A DNA stretch of 64,000 nucleotides from Coprobacter secundus (GTDB lineage: Bacteria; Bacteroidota; Bacteroidia; Bacteroidales; Coprobacteraceae): positions 74,525-138,524 of the forward strand of contig JTDA01000010.1 in the NCBI GenBank assembly GCA_000803105.1, written 5' to 3'. Shown one piece after another: positions 8,537-18,501 of this stretch. The position numbers and the translations under genes are program-made. Numbering within the stretch: the stretch's first letter is position 1; each line of letters begins with the position of its first letter. A model generated the notes under the pieces. It was not told where the DNA came from. It saw only the letters and a program-made list of their open reading frames with translations, and did not search any database.

Positions 8537-10345
8537 TTACCAACCATAATTCTGCCAGCGGTCTCCGGTCTGGTCTTCCAATGATGACACATCATCAATC
8601 GGTATCGGCAAGAAATGCCATTTGGCTTTATAGGAAAGCTTGCTGGGCGACGAACCGTCAGAACCGACGATAAAACGTTCGTATGTCAGTTTGAGCCCTG
8701 AACGTTTGGCTCTCATACCGGTACAGAATTTTTCGTTTTCCATATCATCTTCGTTCTTCGTCCATCTTCTCGTATCGAAAAACCGGTGTTCTTCGAAAGC
8801 GAATTCAACTTGACGTTCGTGCCTCAACAACAGGCGGGCTTCCTCCTGGGTAGTCGCGGTGACGTCTACCGAGGGGTCGAATCCTGCCCGATGCCGTATA
8901 TCGTTGATGAGTGCCAACCCTTCGTCTATATGTCCGGCTTCAATGGCAGCTTCGGCCAGATTGAGATATACCTCGCCCATACGATAAAATTTCCATTTAC
9001 CATCAGCTCCCGGCATCCCAGAAAAAGCTTGCCAATTACGATATTTGTTCAGATAGTAACCGGTACGGGTGTATCGGCGGTCATTGTCTCGAAGCTCACA
9101 ATTGCCTCCGTTATAAGTCTGCACGACAGATTTCGTATTACCTACGTATATATAGGCACCGTTATAGATTACTGTAGCATAAAAACGCGGATCCCTGCCT
9201 TCGTAAGGACGTGCGGGATTGTACCCTGAACCTTCGGTATAGTTAGGCTGCAAATGTGTCTCGTCGAGGTAGGGTTTCTCCAGGTCCAGAACAGGTTTTC
9301 CTGTCTCCAGCATATCATAAGCATCGACCAACTCTTGAGAAGGCACGCATCCCGCCCGGTAATTGCTCTGTATAGGTAATCCCCATACCCACCACATCGG
9401 ATGGTTATCTTTCAAACTTCCCCAAATTGTTTCTTTATCTACAGGATTAGCTCCATTACCACCACCATTTTGAACAAAATACTCTCCATAGGAACAAGAA
9501 TATTCTTCCGGATATAAATGCTGGGTATATAACTCATAACCATTTTCTTTCAATTTTTGAAAACATATTTTATTCTTTTCATATGCCCAGTCCCAAAGAT
9601 TCTCACCATTATTATATAATGGACTTGCAGCATATAAAGCAGCTTGTGAACATATAGCAGCTGCAATTCCACGAGATAACCGACGAAATTCCTCGCTATT
9701 CGTAATTCTCCATGGAAGCTCTTCACACTTCATAGCCTCTTCACAATCTTCTACGACAAACTTTAAACATTCTACCGCCGTATTCTTTTTCAGAGTTGAA
9801 TAATCAGCATCATCAGGAAATGGCTCTTTAATTATCGGAAGAGCACCATACCACTTTACCAATTGCAAATAATAAAAAGCACGTAATACTCGAGCCTCTG
9901 CTCCCCATCGAGAACGATTATTTTCACTATCTACTGACGCTGTAGGCAGATTTTTAAGAAAGACATTTAAAATTCGTATTGACTTCCAATATTTATTCCA
10001 ATATCCATAATCGAACTGATCATTATACATTGTTTCAAATATATTTTCCCGAGCACTCCCCTGTCCTTTATAAGCATTAATAGCACCTGTACCTTCCACA
10101 TCATCACACGACCAAGACTCATCACTCAACGCTGAAGGCAAATTGTCAAACCAGTAATACCATGACATTTTAAACGGTATGGCATCAAATGCCGTAGAAA
10201 AATAGGCAGGAACATAATCTGGATTAGAAAACACCTCCTCCATGGTTAAACGTCCATCAGGAGTGACATCCATCACATCACTACAAGAACCGAGCGGCAG
10301 CAACAAAGCAACTGTAACGCAGATATATAATAGTTTCTTTCTCAT
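8537..10345 (-). CDS. SusD/RagB-family lipoprotein (first pair), compositional mosaic
   Basis: 603 residues from the ATG at 10345, which places the lipobox (LPLGSC, Cys21) directly after a hydrophobic stretch; an upstream in-frame start at 10381 would overlap the SusC gene. SusD hallmarks are GAEARVLRAFYYLQLVKWYGALPII, YRMGEVYLNLAEAAIEAG and LRHERQVEFAFEEHRFFDTRRW. It is the partner of the SusC gene ending 11 bp upstream. The 5' half (about 9420-10340) is AT-rich (27-35% GC in sampled lines) with AT-ending codons, while the 3' half (8540-9370) is near 50% GC like the rest of the locus. The reading frame is intact across the change, which suggests a recombinant gene. Confidence 0.95.
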   Translation of the reverse strand: MRKKLLYICVTVALLLPLGSCSDVMDVTPDGRLTMEEVFSNPDYVPAYFSTAFDAIPFKMSWYYWFDNLPSALSDESWSCDDVEGTGAINAYKGQGSARENIFETMYNDQFDYGYWNKYWKSIRILNVFLKNLPTASVDSENNRSRWGAEARVLRAFYYLQLVKWYGALPIIKEPFPDDADYSTLKKNTAVECLKFVVEDCEEAMKCEELPWRITNSEEFRRLSRGIAAAICSQAALYAASPLYNNGENLWDWAYEKNKICFQKLKENGYELYTQHLYPEEYSCSYGEYFVQNGGGNGANPVDKETIWGSLKDNHPMWWVWGLPIQSNYRAGCVPSQELVDAYDMLETGKPVLDLEKPYLDETHLQPNYTEGSGYNPARPYEGRDPRFYATVIYNGAYIYVGNTKSVVQTYNGGNCELRDNDRRYTRTGYYLNKYRNWQAFSGMPGADGKWKFYRMGEVYLNLAEAAIEAGHIDEGLALINDIRHRAGFDPSVDVTATTQEEARLLLRHERQVEFAFEEHRFFDTRRWTKNEDDMENEKFCTGMRAKRSGLKLTYERFIVGSDGSSPSKLSYKAKWHFLPIPIDDVSSLEDQTGDRWQNYGW

Positions 10346-10356
10346 ATCTAAGAATG

Positions 10357-13300
10357 TTAAAAATGAATATTGATTCCACAATTGAATGTCCGCATCAAGG
10401 GATAGTCTACCACAGAAGCCTGTTCCGGGTCGAAAGCTTTTGTGGGCAGTGCCGTCCAGGTACAGAGGTTGTCTCCGGAGATATAGATGCGTACATGGCT
10501 CATTTTCGCTTTCCGGGTAAGTCGTGCAGGGAATGTATATCCTATCTCTGCATTCTTGAGACGCATATAGGCGGCATCCATTATATAGTATTCGTTCTGT
10601 ATATGGCTTGTAGAACCGGAATTTGCCAAACGCGGATGGGTAATCTTTTCGCCATTGGCATAACGCTCTTCATTCCAGCGATTGTCGCAAATATCCAGAT
10701 AGTATTTGGAACCTTCTTCCTCGAATATGCCCCGTCCCGAATAGTATTTGGAGTATTGCCCTACTCCCTGGAACATGACAGAGAAATCGAATCCTTTGTA
10801 GGAAGCGCCTACATGGAATCCGTAGCTTATGCGAGGCACTAAAGAGGAGTATTTGACAGGAGCCATATCTTTCTCATTGATAATATTGTCTCCATTCAGG
10901 TCTTTATAGATAAAATCACCCGGTTGAGGACTACCACCTCCGGTCTCATAGGTGAGCCCGCTATTGATGACATCTTCTTTGCTATTGAAAAATCCGGAGC
11001 CGTCTTTCCCATGTGCGGGGTCTACGGTACGGTCGATGACGTATCCCCAATTCTGTCCTAAGGAGAATCCTGTCTCACGGTATCTGTAAGCATAGTCGGC
11101 AGACAATATGGCTTCATCGGCCGATATGACCTTGTTTCTCGCATAAGAGAAATTTCCGCCCAAATTGACGTTCAAGTCCCGGGTGATATTTTTATTATAA
11201 TCCAAGGTAATTTCGTATCCTTTGTTTTTTATCTCACCCATGTTTACTCTCGGTAATTGCGACGATGTAAGTCCTGAGATAGCCGGAACTGTATTTCTCT
11301 CGATAAGAATATCGCTACGGTCTTCGATAAAGTAATCGAACGTGAGGTCCAAGTCATCGAAAAGCGACAAATCGATTGCATAATTTTGCTTCCAAGCTAC
11401 TTCCCAATGGATGTTCTTGTTTCCTAACATACGTTCGGTAATTTTTCCTCCGTTTCCAAGAGAACGAATATGGTGTATATCAATATGATAATCGATATTG
11501 TCCAGATACAGGAAACGGGTACTACCCAAGCCGTCATTCCCTACTTTACCGACGGATGCCCTCAACTTCAAATTGGAGATGATTCCGTTGTCGCGCAAGT
11601 TATTCATAAAGGACTCGTTCGATATGACCCAACCTAAAGAGAAGGCGGGGAAAAACCCGAACCGGTTGGAAGGAGCAAACTGCTCGGTACCGTTGTAGCC
11701 TATATTCACTTCCGCCAAATAACGGCTATCGAAGGCATATGTACCACGTGCCGACAGCCCCACCATATTGTAGGGAATGTCTCCGCTGGCCACCTCGCGC
11801 AAGTCTCTCTGAAAAAGCACCATACCGGTTACATAATGCTTGCTGTTAAATGTACGGTTGTAGTTCAGTTGCATCTGCATATTGAGGAAGTAATTGCTTG
11901 TCGTAGAACGGTGCAGGCTCAAGGGGTCGTCCTCTTCATTATCTCCGTCGAAGGTATAAATGGGCTCATCCAATCCGGCGGGTTTTCGTTCATACTTATA
12001 TGTTACGAAACCTTTCAATGCGGTAGTTACGTTATTGCTCCTCGACTCGAACGATGCCAATCCTTTAAGGCTCAAACCTTTTGTTATAAATCCGAGGTCT
12101 ACATTTAAAGATGCTATGGCGTTCACTCCGGAACGTGTCTGCAAATTGTATCCGCTACGATTCATATTTCCGTACCCTGATTGCAGGGTTTGTACCGGGT
12201 CGTGCACCACCTGCCCGGGCCTGACATCGTGTACAAGGACATTGCCCTCCGAATCGGTTCCGTTCTCACGTACTTTGAATCCGGCTTCGGTAAGCGGACC
12301 GGGTGATGTAGGACGGGCTGTTATCGCATCGCCCCAGACTGCCGATTCCACTCCGTTTGTCCCGTTTACTTTCTCTATAAAGCTCGACAGGTCAAATGAG
12401 CCTTTTATCCATTTACTGAAAGAATAGTCGATATTGGAACGGAAATTGTACCGGTTCATTTTTGCCTGAGGGTCATATCCCAACTGTGATTTCGGTTCGG
12501 TATTGTACATACCTCCTTGATATACATACCCCGCATTTACAAAATATTGCAACCGGTCGGAACCTCCTGAAATATCGACATTGGCTTTTACCATAGAGGC
12601 ATAGTCTTTGAAATAAATGCTCTGCCAATCGGTATTGGGATACCAGTAACGGTCGACAGGATTAGAGGGCCCTGAACCGTCGCGCCAGGCGTCGAACTTG
12701 GCAATGTCTTTTTCGTCAAACTCAGGGGCTGCACCTTCGTTTTTACGTGCTTCATTGAGCAAGCGCACATAATCCCACGAATTGCGCCGGGTAGATTTGC
12801 GGGCGAATGTCTGCATACTGTACGACAAGGAGGGACGGACGGAAACTTTTCCTTTTTCTCCTCTCCGGGTAGTTACAAGGATTACTCCATTTGCTCCCCG
12901 CACTCCGAATACGGCTGTAGAACTGGCGTCTTTGAGAACGGTAATCGACTGTACTTCGTTGGCATCTATTTCGCGGATGCTTTCTCGGGGAATACCGTCG
13001 ACCAGAATCAAGGGTTTCTTATCGTTGTACGTAGCTGCCCCGCGTAAAAACATCGTCACTTCGTCCTTGCCCGGGGCACCGTTGGTCTGTATGGTCGTCA
13101 GACCGGGAAGCCGTCCGGCAATGGCTGCCGTGATATTCGGGGCAGAACTTTTCTTGATGTCGTCGGCCCCGATAGAGGCGACGGAACCTGTCACGGTGAC
13201 TTTCCGCTGTGTACCGTATGCCACGACAACAGTCTCATCGAGCAATTTTTCCGCAACTTTCATGACCACTTTTACTTGCGAGGTTTTCACAGGATATGTT

Positions 13301-13548
13301 GCTGTTTCATATCCCAAGTAGGTGATTTCCAACACGGGTTTGGGAGTCGTCAGTTTCAGATTGAATACTCCTTCGAAATTTGTGACAGTAACATTGGCTG
13401 TTCCTTTTTCTTTTACGGTAGCTCCAATCAGGGATTCTCCGGATTCATCTACAACAATGCCTTTCACGTTTTTTATCTCGGCATATATCATTACCGGAGC
13501 AAACAATATAAGTCCCATCAGTAAAAAAAACCGGCATAGATTTTTCAT
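10357..13548 (-). CDS. SusC/RagA-family TonB-dependent outer-membrane transporter (first pair)
   Basis: About 1063 residues from the ATG at 13548, which begins a signal peptide (MKNLCRFFLLMGLILFAPV); in-frame ATGs at 13575 and 13602 are possible but extend the n-region. A carboxypeptidase-like domain (VKGIVVDESGESLIGATVKE) is followed by a TonB-box-like stretch (LDETVVVAYGTQ), a plug (ITAAIAGRLPGLTTIQ; LILVDGIPRESIREI; VQSITVLKDASSTAVFGVRG) and a barrel ending FNCGINIHF. It is the first gene of the outer-membrane operon of the locus. The 289-bp upstream gap contains a 21-bp-spaced TTTGTCT repeat and a CAAAGTA sequence at 13607-13613, which reads TACTTTG on the minus strand and is a partial -7 element. 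Confidence 0.95.
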   Translation of the reverse strand: MKNLCRFFLLMGLILFAPVMIYAEIKNVKGIVVDESGESLIGATVKEKGTANVTVTNFEGVFNLKLTTPKPVLEITYLGYETATYPVKTSQVKVVMKVAEKLLDETVVVAYGTQRKVTVTGSVASIGADDIKKSSAPNITAAIAGRLPGLTTIQTNGAPGKDEVTMFLRGAATYNDKKPLILVDGIPRESIREIDANEVQSITVLKDASSTAVFGVRGANGVILVTTRRGEKGKVSVRPSLSYSMQTFARKSTRRNSWDYVRLLNEARKNEGAAPEFDEKDIAKFDAWRDGSGPSNPVDRYWYPNTDWQSIYFKDYASMVKANVDISGGSDRLQYFVNAGYVYQGGMYNTEPKSQLGYDPQAKMNRYNFRSNIDYSFSKWIKGSFDLSSFIEKVNGTNGVESAVWGDAITARPTSPGPLTEAGFKVRENGTDSEGNVLVHDVRPGQVVHDPVQTLQSGYGNMNRSGYNLQTRSGVNAIASLNVDLGFITKGLSLKGLASFESRSNNVTTALKGFVTYKYERKPAGLDEPIYTFDGDNEEDDPLSLHRSTTSNYFLNMQMQLNYNRTFNSKHYVTGMVLFQRDLREVASGDIPYNMVGLSARGTYAFDSRYLAEVNIGYNGTEQFAPSNRFGFFPAFSLGWVISNESFMNNLRDNGIISNLKLRASVGKVGNDGLGSTRFLYLDNIDYHIDIHHIRSLGNGGKITERMLGNKNIHWEVAWKQNYAIDLSLFDDLDLTFDYFIEDRSDILIERNTVPAISGLTSSQLPRVNMGEIKNKGYEITLDYNKNITRDLNVNLGGNFSYARNKVISADEAILSADYAYRYRETGFSLGQNWGYVIDRTVDPAHGKDGSGFFNSKEDVINSGLTYETGGGSPQPGDFIYKDLNGDNIINEKDMAPVKYSSLVPRISYGFHVGASYKGFDFSVMFQGVGQYSKYYSGRGIFEEEGSKYYLDICDNRWNEERYANGEKITHPRLANSGSTSHIQNEYYIMDAAYMRLKNAEIGYTFPARLTRKAKMSHVRIYISGDNLCTWTALPTKAFDPEQASVVDYPLMRTFNCGINIHF

Positions 13549-13643
13549 TGGAATTTGAAATTTGTTAAGACTCATGTATATTAAATTTAGTTCGGTTTCC
13601 ACTATACAAAGTAATGCATCGATTCATATAAGTACTATCGATT

Positions 13644-13671
13644 TTTGTCTAATTAATTTGCATATTTGTCT
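13644..13671 (-). promoter_or_regulatory. Candidate HTCS operator upstream of the SusC/SusD operon
   Basis: On the minus strand AGACAAA occurs twice (13644-13650 and 13665-13671) with a start-to-start distance of exactly 21 bp, i.e. two helical turns. The promoter-proximal copy begins 37 bp upstream of a TACTTTG sequence (13607-13613). Similar 21-bp pairs lie before the GH3 operon and the divergent rhamnosidase operon. A binding site for the AraC-type output domain of the HTCS is inferred. Confidence 0.55.
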
Positions 13672-13837
13672 CTTTTATGCATGTGAGACTTTTTTGCATT
13701 ATATACACAACATATTAATAATCAGCATATAATAGTTAGTTTTGTCTTTACGTATACATTTCCGTATTATCGATACAGATGCAACAAAATGGTCTTGGCG
13801 CACCTGCTCATACCGGAAATTACCGGTTTGCCTACAG

Positions 13838-14998
13838 TCATTTAAATACTTCCTGAACAAACCGGGAAATATAGTGACGCCAATTTCTCCAAGAATGACC
13901 GCCTTCTGTCTCGAACCAAGTATAAGGATAGTTGTTGAGAGAAAGGAATTTCCTGTAATCGAGGTTTGCACTGTACAGGAAATCATCTTTACCGATGGAT
14001 ATCCAATATAATTCGGGAGAGGTATCGAACTGTTTTTTCAATTTGAGTTCCATATTCTCGTAGACTTCACTATGTACTTTTTCTCCGGGTGCAACGGCTG
14101 CCGAAAACAACCCGATATAATCGAACATGTCGGGGTATCGTGCCGATATAAATTTGGCATGGAACCCTCCCATCGACAATCCGCAAATGGCACGATGCGA
14201 CTTTTTACGGGACGTGCGATAATGCGTATCGACGTACTGCACGATATCGGGGAATGTGCTTTCGAATGTCCCTTCCATCGTCTTCGGCAGATAGGGCGTC
14301 GGAGGGACAAGCCCGAGTGCAGACTCTCCAGGAGCTGCTTCCTGCGCTACATTGCCATTGGGCATTACTACAATCATGGGGTGTGCCTTGCGATCCGCTA
14401 TGAGGTTGTCCATTATCTGTGCCACACGCCCGAGGGCCAACCATGCCTCTTCGTCCCCTCCCATACCGTGCAACAGATAAAGTACCGGATATTTCCGTTT
14501 CGAACCGGGGTCATATCCGGCGGGTGTATAGACGGAGAGACGTCTCTTCATCTGCAACGACGGACTGTCGTACCATACCCGCGAGACCGTCCCGTGAGGC
14601 ACGGCATTGACTTTATAAAGGTCTCCAATGCCTCCACCTATGATAAAGATATTCATCGTCGTGGATACATCCCGGACTATATACACGTTAGAGGGGTCTA
14701 ACATCATCATGCCATCTACTACATAGAAATAGCTGTACAACTCTGAAGGCAAAGGCTCCGGGGTCGTATATTCCCAGATTCCTTCCGCATTTTTCTTCAA
14801 ATCGGCACCTCCTGAAGAAAAGCAATCACTACCTACTCTCACCGATGCAATATGGTCCGGGGTCTTCAGCCGAAAAGTAACCCGGTTATCGTCATGTATT
14901 TCGGGAGAGACAATCGTGTGCCTGCTATCCAATGCTTCTTGGGCTGAAGCGGTGATGCCGACTGTCAAAAGCATTGTCAATAAAAGATTTTTTATCAT
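13838..14998 (-). CDS. CE1-type carbohydrate esterase, secreted
   Basis: 387 residues from the ATG at 14998, chosen because it starts a signal peptide (MIKNLLLTMLLTVGITASA); the longer frame overlaps the upstream gene. An N-terminal E-set/CBM48-like domain (VTFRLKTPDHIASVRVGSD; ELYSYFYVVDGMMMLDPSN) precedes an esterase-D-type alpha/beta hydrolase. The nucleophile motif is GLSMGG with Ser275, the acid is probably in GKDD, and the base is His in EGGHSW. Such enzymes remove acetyl, feruloyl or other ester groups from polysaccharides. It is the last gene of the minus-strand enzyme operon, 17 bp after the preceding stop. The ester cleaved is unknown. Confidence 0.85.
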   Translation of the reverse strand: MIKNLLLTMLLTVGITASAQEALDSRHTIVSPEIHDDNRVTFRLKTPDHIASVRVGSDCFSSGGADLKKNAEGIWEYTTPEPLPSELYSYFYVVDGMMMLDPSNVYIVRDVSTTMNIFIIGGGIGDLYKVNAVPHGTVSRVWYDSPSLQMKRRLSVYTPAGYDPGSKRKYPVLYLLHGMGGDEEAWLALGRVAQIMDNLIADRKAHPMIVVMPNGNVAQEAAPGESALGLVPPTPYLPKTMEGTFESTFPDIVQYVDTHYRTSRKKSHRAICGLSMGGFHAKFISARYPDMFDYIGLFSAAVAPGEKVHSEVYENMELKLKKQFDTSPELYWISIGKDDFLYSANLDYRKFLSLNNYPYTWFETEGGHSWRNWRHYISRFVQEVFK

Positions 14999-15015
14999 AC
15001 TGTCTTTTCTATAAT

Positions 15016-16929
15016 TCAATGGTGAGATATGCTTATGTAACCTATTTTCCAACCGTCCATCGCAGGCAGAGTGACTATAACATCGCTACCGTCAGCTACG
15101 GCTTTCAGCCGGATATTTTTATGTCCGGGTCGTTTCCAGATGTATCTGCTTTTCGAGGCGCATCCTCGTAATCTCAGTTTTATCCCTGTATACCGGGATA
15201 TGCTGCTGTTGAGTACCGTAACGGAACGCAGGCGATAACCGGAATCGACCCGAGGCACGACCACTACTTGTGCTGCTGTCTCAGTCATTACGGGCAACCG
15301 ATGCTCCGATACCCAGTCGGCAGCCTGTATCAGGGCAATCCTCGAGGCATTATTTACCGCAAGGCTGAAGAAGGGTACTACTGCTACCCGCGCTCCGTCC
15401 GTCGAAGTATAATATCGGGTCTCTACGGCTTCTACCGATTTGCCACAAGGGTCAAGGCTCTTATCAAATCCACGGCTGCACGCTATATTCCAAGCTGCCC
15501 GGTCGATGAGTATGCCTCTTTCCCGAAACAACGATTCCCCTTCTTTCTGTCCCAATCCCTTAACGGCCTCGGCATCCATAAAGAGTGCAGAGCTGTAATC
15601 TCCGTCGGGACTGAATGGTATTCCTAAGGTTGCCAACTCTGAAATCACATCATTGGCTCCGGTGGTAAACCATCCGAAGGCGGGTTCTCCGGGATAATGC
15701 GGACGCAATACGAAATCGGGGCTGATATAGGGATTCAAACCTCCCGGCTGAGTGCCTCGATTGAACTCTACGTATTCTTCATAAAAGGACCGGCAAGCGG
15801 ACAGAGGGCCAAAATAGTTACCGGCATACCAGCTCATGGGTTCCAATGCACTGCATATAATGGCATATGACAGTTGTGTCGCCCCCATGGAGAGGTATAG
15901 CAATGACTCAGTACACAGACCGTCAGGGGATTTTCCGGTATGTCTGTGCGGATGGCCTTCGATTTCGGCTGCAATCTGCGTTACATACGCGGGCAACCGC
16001 CGTATCTGCCGCGCCATGTCGAATGCTTTTCGTATCATGCCTCTGGGTTCATGATCATCGTAAAAACCACTGCCCGGACGAGATGCCGGGGCCTTACCCG
16101 TCTCGTCTTTAATGGCTTCAAAAACGGGGGTCCAATCGTATCCTTCGAGCAACTCGCGATGAAAATTGGGATGCTGCAAGCCGACAATTGTCTCCGGTGA
16201 TACGGCATGTACGCCACGGGCAACAGAACGGGCTACTTGAGCCAGGCTTTCTTGGGAGAATTCTATCCATCGACTGCGCAAAATACCGTTGTCTGCATTG
16301 CCGTTCATGGCAACAAGGAGAGATGCAGCCTCGTAACTGTATCCGTATTTTTGATTGAAGAGGGATATGCAAGTATTGCAAAAACACAGCATTTTTGCAG
16401 GCCAATGCTCCGTAATTCTCAAATCGTCGTCGAGCCATACTACCGACGGCTTGCATTGTAATGCGTATTGGGCAAAGGTATGCTCTACGTATTCGAGGAA
16501 CTGTGCCTGCCGGGGACAACTGCACATTCGGGTTGCCTGCCCGGCATTGTTTACTATCGTTGTCCATTTATCGGGAATGGACTCCTCGGTATTGAATTCA
16601 AAGCCGTCTCCATGTCCTATCGTAAGTCCCTGCACAGACGGCTTTATTCCTATGGCTCTCAGCTGCCGGGCAGCTTCCCCCATTTTCCGAGCCGAACAGT
16701 TATGTTTCTCAGATAAAAGCGTATTATATTCCATGAAAAACCAGGCTTCATCCCAAAGTCCGGGATAATCTTCCAGCGCTGCCAACAGCTCATTTTTCAA
16801 CGAATCGTCGGTATGGTGATGCGGCCAGAGCCGTAGCAACATCTTAAATTCGGATGCGGTTGCCCATACCGGCCATAAGAAGGACATGAATACCAGAGCT
16901 AAAATGTAAAGATGTGTTTCGGATTTCAT
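15016..16929 (-). CDS. Putative secreted TIM-barrel glycoside hydrolase, family not recognised
   Basis: 637 residues with a hydrophobic leader (MKSETHLYILALVFMSFLWP). I cannot assign a CAZy family. The first 400 residues look like a (beta/alpha)8 barrel: FKMLLRLWPHHH near 27, WDEAWFFMEYNTL near 58, SVVWLDDDLRITEHWP near 163, a cysteine cluster (MLCFCNTC) near 180, and ETIVGLQHPN near 245. The remainder includes a Rossmann-like segment and a C-terminal beta-sandwich (RYIWKRPGHKNIRLKAV). The layout recalls GH42-related clan A enzymes, where an acidic residue at the end of strand 4 is the acid/base; here WLDDD is a candidate. The start overlaps the GH20 stop by 4 bp (ATGA), so the genes are co-transcribed, and a role in the same glycan breakdown is inferred. 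Confidence 0.7.
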   Translation of the reverse strand: MKSETHLYILALVFMSFLWPVWATASEFKMLLRLWPHHHTDDSLKNELLAALEDYPGLWDEAWFFMEYNTLLSEKHNCSARKMGEAARQLRAIGIKPSVQGLTIGHGDGFEFNTEESIPDKWTTIVNNAGQATRMCSCPRQAQFLEYVEHTFAQYALQCKPSVVWLDDDLRITEHWPAKMLCFCNTCISLFNQKYGYSYEAASLLVAMNGNADNGILRSRWIEFSQESLAQVARSVARGVHAVSPETIVGLQHPNFHRELLEGYDWTPVFEAIKDETGKAPASRPGSGFYDDHEPRGMIRKAFDMARQIRRLPAYVTQIAAEIEGHPHRHTGKSPDGLCTESLLYLSMGATQLSYAIICSALEPMSWYAGNYFGPLSACRSFYEEYVEFNRGTQPGGLNPYISPDFVLRPHYPGEPAFGWFTTGANDVISELATLGIPFSPDGDYSSALFMDAEAVKGLGQKEGESLFRERGILIDRAAWNIACSRGFDKSLDPCGKSVEAVETRYYTSTDGARVAVVPFFSLAVNNASRIALIQAADWVSEHRLPVMTETAAQVVVVPRVDSGYRLRSVTVLNSSISRYTGIKLRLRGCASKSRYIWKRPGHKNIRLKAVADGSDVIVTLPAMDGWKIGYISISHH

Positions 16930-18491
16930 TTGAATATGTCTATTACTTTGGCGTAATTGTATCCGTACTTGTCATATATCTGTGCCAAATGACGGAGACG
17001 TTGCAGGAAGGCCGAATAGTCCATCCGGCCGGGTTGGGACCATTGTACTTCAGAGAGTGCGGCCAATCGTGGCAGCAGCATGTACTGCACTCTGCCGAAA
17101 GTGGGCATATACTCGGTCCAGACGTTTGCCTGGACGCCTAAAATGTGTGTCATCTTTTCGGAATCGAATCCTTCGGGCACCGGATTCAGAGAGTACACTT
17201 TGTCTATCTGCGTCACTTTTTCCTGGTCGTAGTCAAAGTAACAGTGGGACGTGGGGGAAAGTATGGCGTCGTGCCCTTGCTTGACGGCTTCGACGGCCCC
17301 GCCCATGCCTCTCCAGGAGTGCACTGTGGCGTCAGGGCCCAAGCCTCCTTCGAGTATTTCATCCCAACCGATGACTTTACGTCCTTTTGCCGCCAGAAAT
17401 TTCTCGACCGAGACCATGACATAGCTTTGCAGTTTCTGCTCTGCCGAGTGTTTTTTGTCCGGGACTATGCCGAGTTCTTTTATTTTTGCCTGACACGCCC
17501 GGCACTCTTTCCAACGTTGTTTGGGGCATTCGTCTCCCCCGATGTGTATGTACTGCGAGGGGAAGAGCCCGGCTATCTCGGTAAAGACATCTTGCAGAAA
17601 CTGCATGGTCTCGTCTTTTCCGGCGCATAGTACATCTGCCGGCCCTCCCCATACTTCGCATACTTCATAAGGGCCACCGGTGCATCCTATCTCGGGATAT
17701 GACGCCAATGCCGCTGCAGAGTGTCCGGGAATGTCTATCTCGGGAATAATGGTTATATACCGCTCTTGTGCATATCTGATGATGTCGCGTATCTCGTCTT
17801 GTGTATAAAACCCGCCGTGAGGCGTGCCGTCGCCTGCCGTCTGTTTACGGTATGCTCCTACGGAGGTGAGCCGGGGCCGAGACTTTATCTCTACTCTCCA
17901 GCCCTGGTCGTCGGTGAGATGCCAGTGGAAACGGTTTACATTGTGAAGCGCAATGATGTCGATATAGCGCTTTACCGAATCGACAGGGAAAAAGTGCCTG
18001 ACTACATCGAGATGTACTCCCCTGTATGCGAAGCGGGGCGAATCTTCTACGATACATGAGGGTATTTCCACTTCGGAGGCCTGCCCTGCAGGGAGTGCCT
18101 TGCGCAATGTCTGTATGGCATAGAATACACCTGCGGGAGAATTGCCGACGATGTGTATGTTTTTCTTGTCGACAGTCAAGGTGTACCCTTCGGCATCGGA
18201 AGAGGTATCTTTGACGCGGAGGCTTATCGTCCCGCGTTTCCGAGGTCTATCGGTCAGCTCGGGAACAATGCCTGTGATGTCGGTAATGTATTGTTGCAGA
18301 AAGGCGGCATTGCGCTTCTGCCCTTCTTCGTAGTATATTTTGGTATTGCTATCCAGAACAAAGGGGGCCGACGTACCGGCACAGATGGTACGCGGCACGG
18401 GTATTACATTAAAATCGGCTTTCGGGCCGGCGGCAGATGCCGTACTCAACAGGGCAAACAGCCCGATAATCGTGACGATTCTATTTTTCAT
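16926..18491 (-). CDS. GH20 beta-N-acetylhexosaminidase
   Basis: 521 residues with signal peptide (MKNRIVTIIGLFALLSTASA). A GH20b domain (about 30-150) precedes the catalytic barrel, with HLDVVRHFFPVDSVKRYID, NRFHWHLTDDQGWRVEI and the catalytic pair in YIHIGGDECP (Asp320-Glu321). Further substrate-site motifs are VIGWDEILEGG, HSWRG and VQANVWTEY. The enzyme releases terminal beta-linked GlcNAc or GalNAc by substrate-assisted catalysis, probably in the periplasm. It is the fifth gene of the GH3-to-CE1 operon, 10 bp after the GH78 stop. Its presence beside rhamnosidases points to a substrate containing both rhamnose and HexNAc. Confidence 0.95.
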   Translation of the reverse strand: MKNRIVTIIGLFALLSTASAAGPKADFNVIPVPRTICAGTSAPFVLDSNTKIYYEEGQKRNAAFLQQYITDITGIVPELTDRPRKRGTISLRVKDTSSDAEGYTLTVDKKNIHIVGNSPAGVFYAIQTLRKALPAGQASEVEIPSCIVEDSPRFAYRGVHLDVVRHFFPVDSVKRYIDIIALHNVNRFHWHLTDDQGWRVEIKSRPRLTSVGAYRKQTAGDGTPHGGFYTQDEIRDIIRYAQERYITIIPEIDIPGHSAAALASYPEIGCTGGPYEVCEVWGGPADVLCAGKDETMQFLQDVFTEIAGLFPSQYIHIGGDECPKQRWKECRACQAKIKELGIVPDKKHSAEQKLQSYVMVSVEKFLAAKGRKVIGWDEILEGGLGPDATVHSWRGMGGAVEAVKQGHDAILSPTSHCYFDYDQEKVTQIDKVYSLNPVPEGFDSEKMTHILGVQANVWTEYMPTFGRVQYMLLPRLAALSEVQWSQPGRMDYSAFLQRLRHLAQIYDKYGYNYAKVIDIFK

Positions 18492-18501
18492 AGGAAAGAG
18501 T

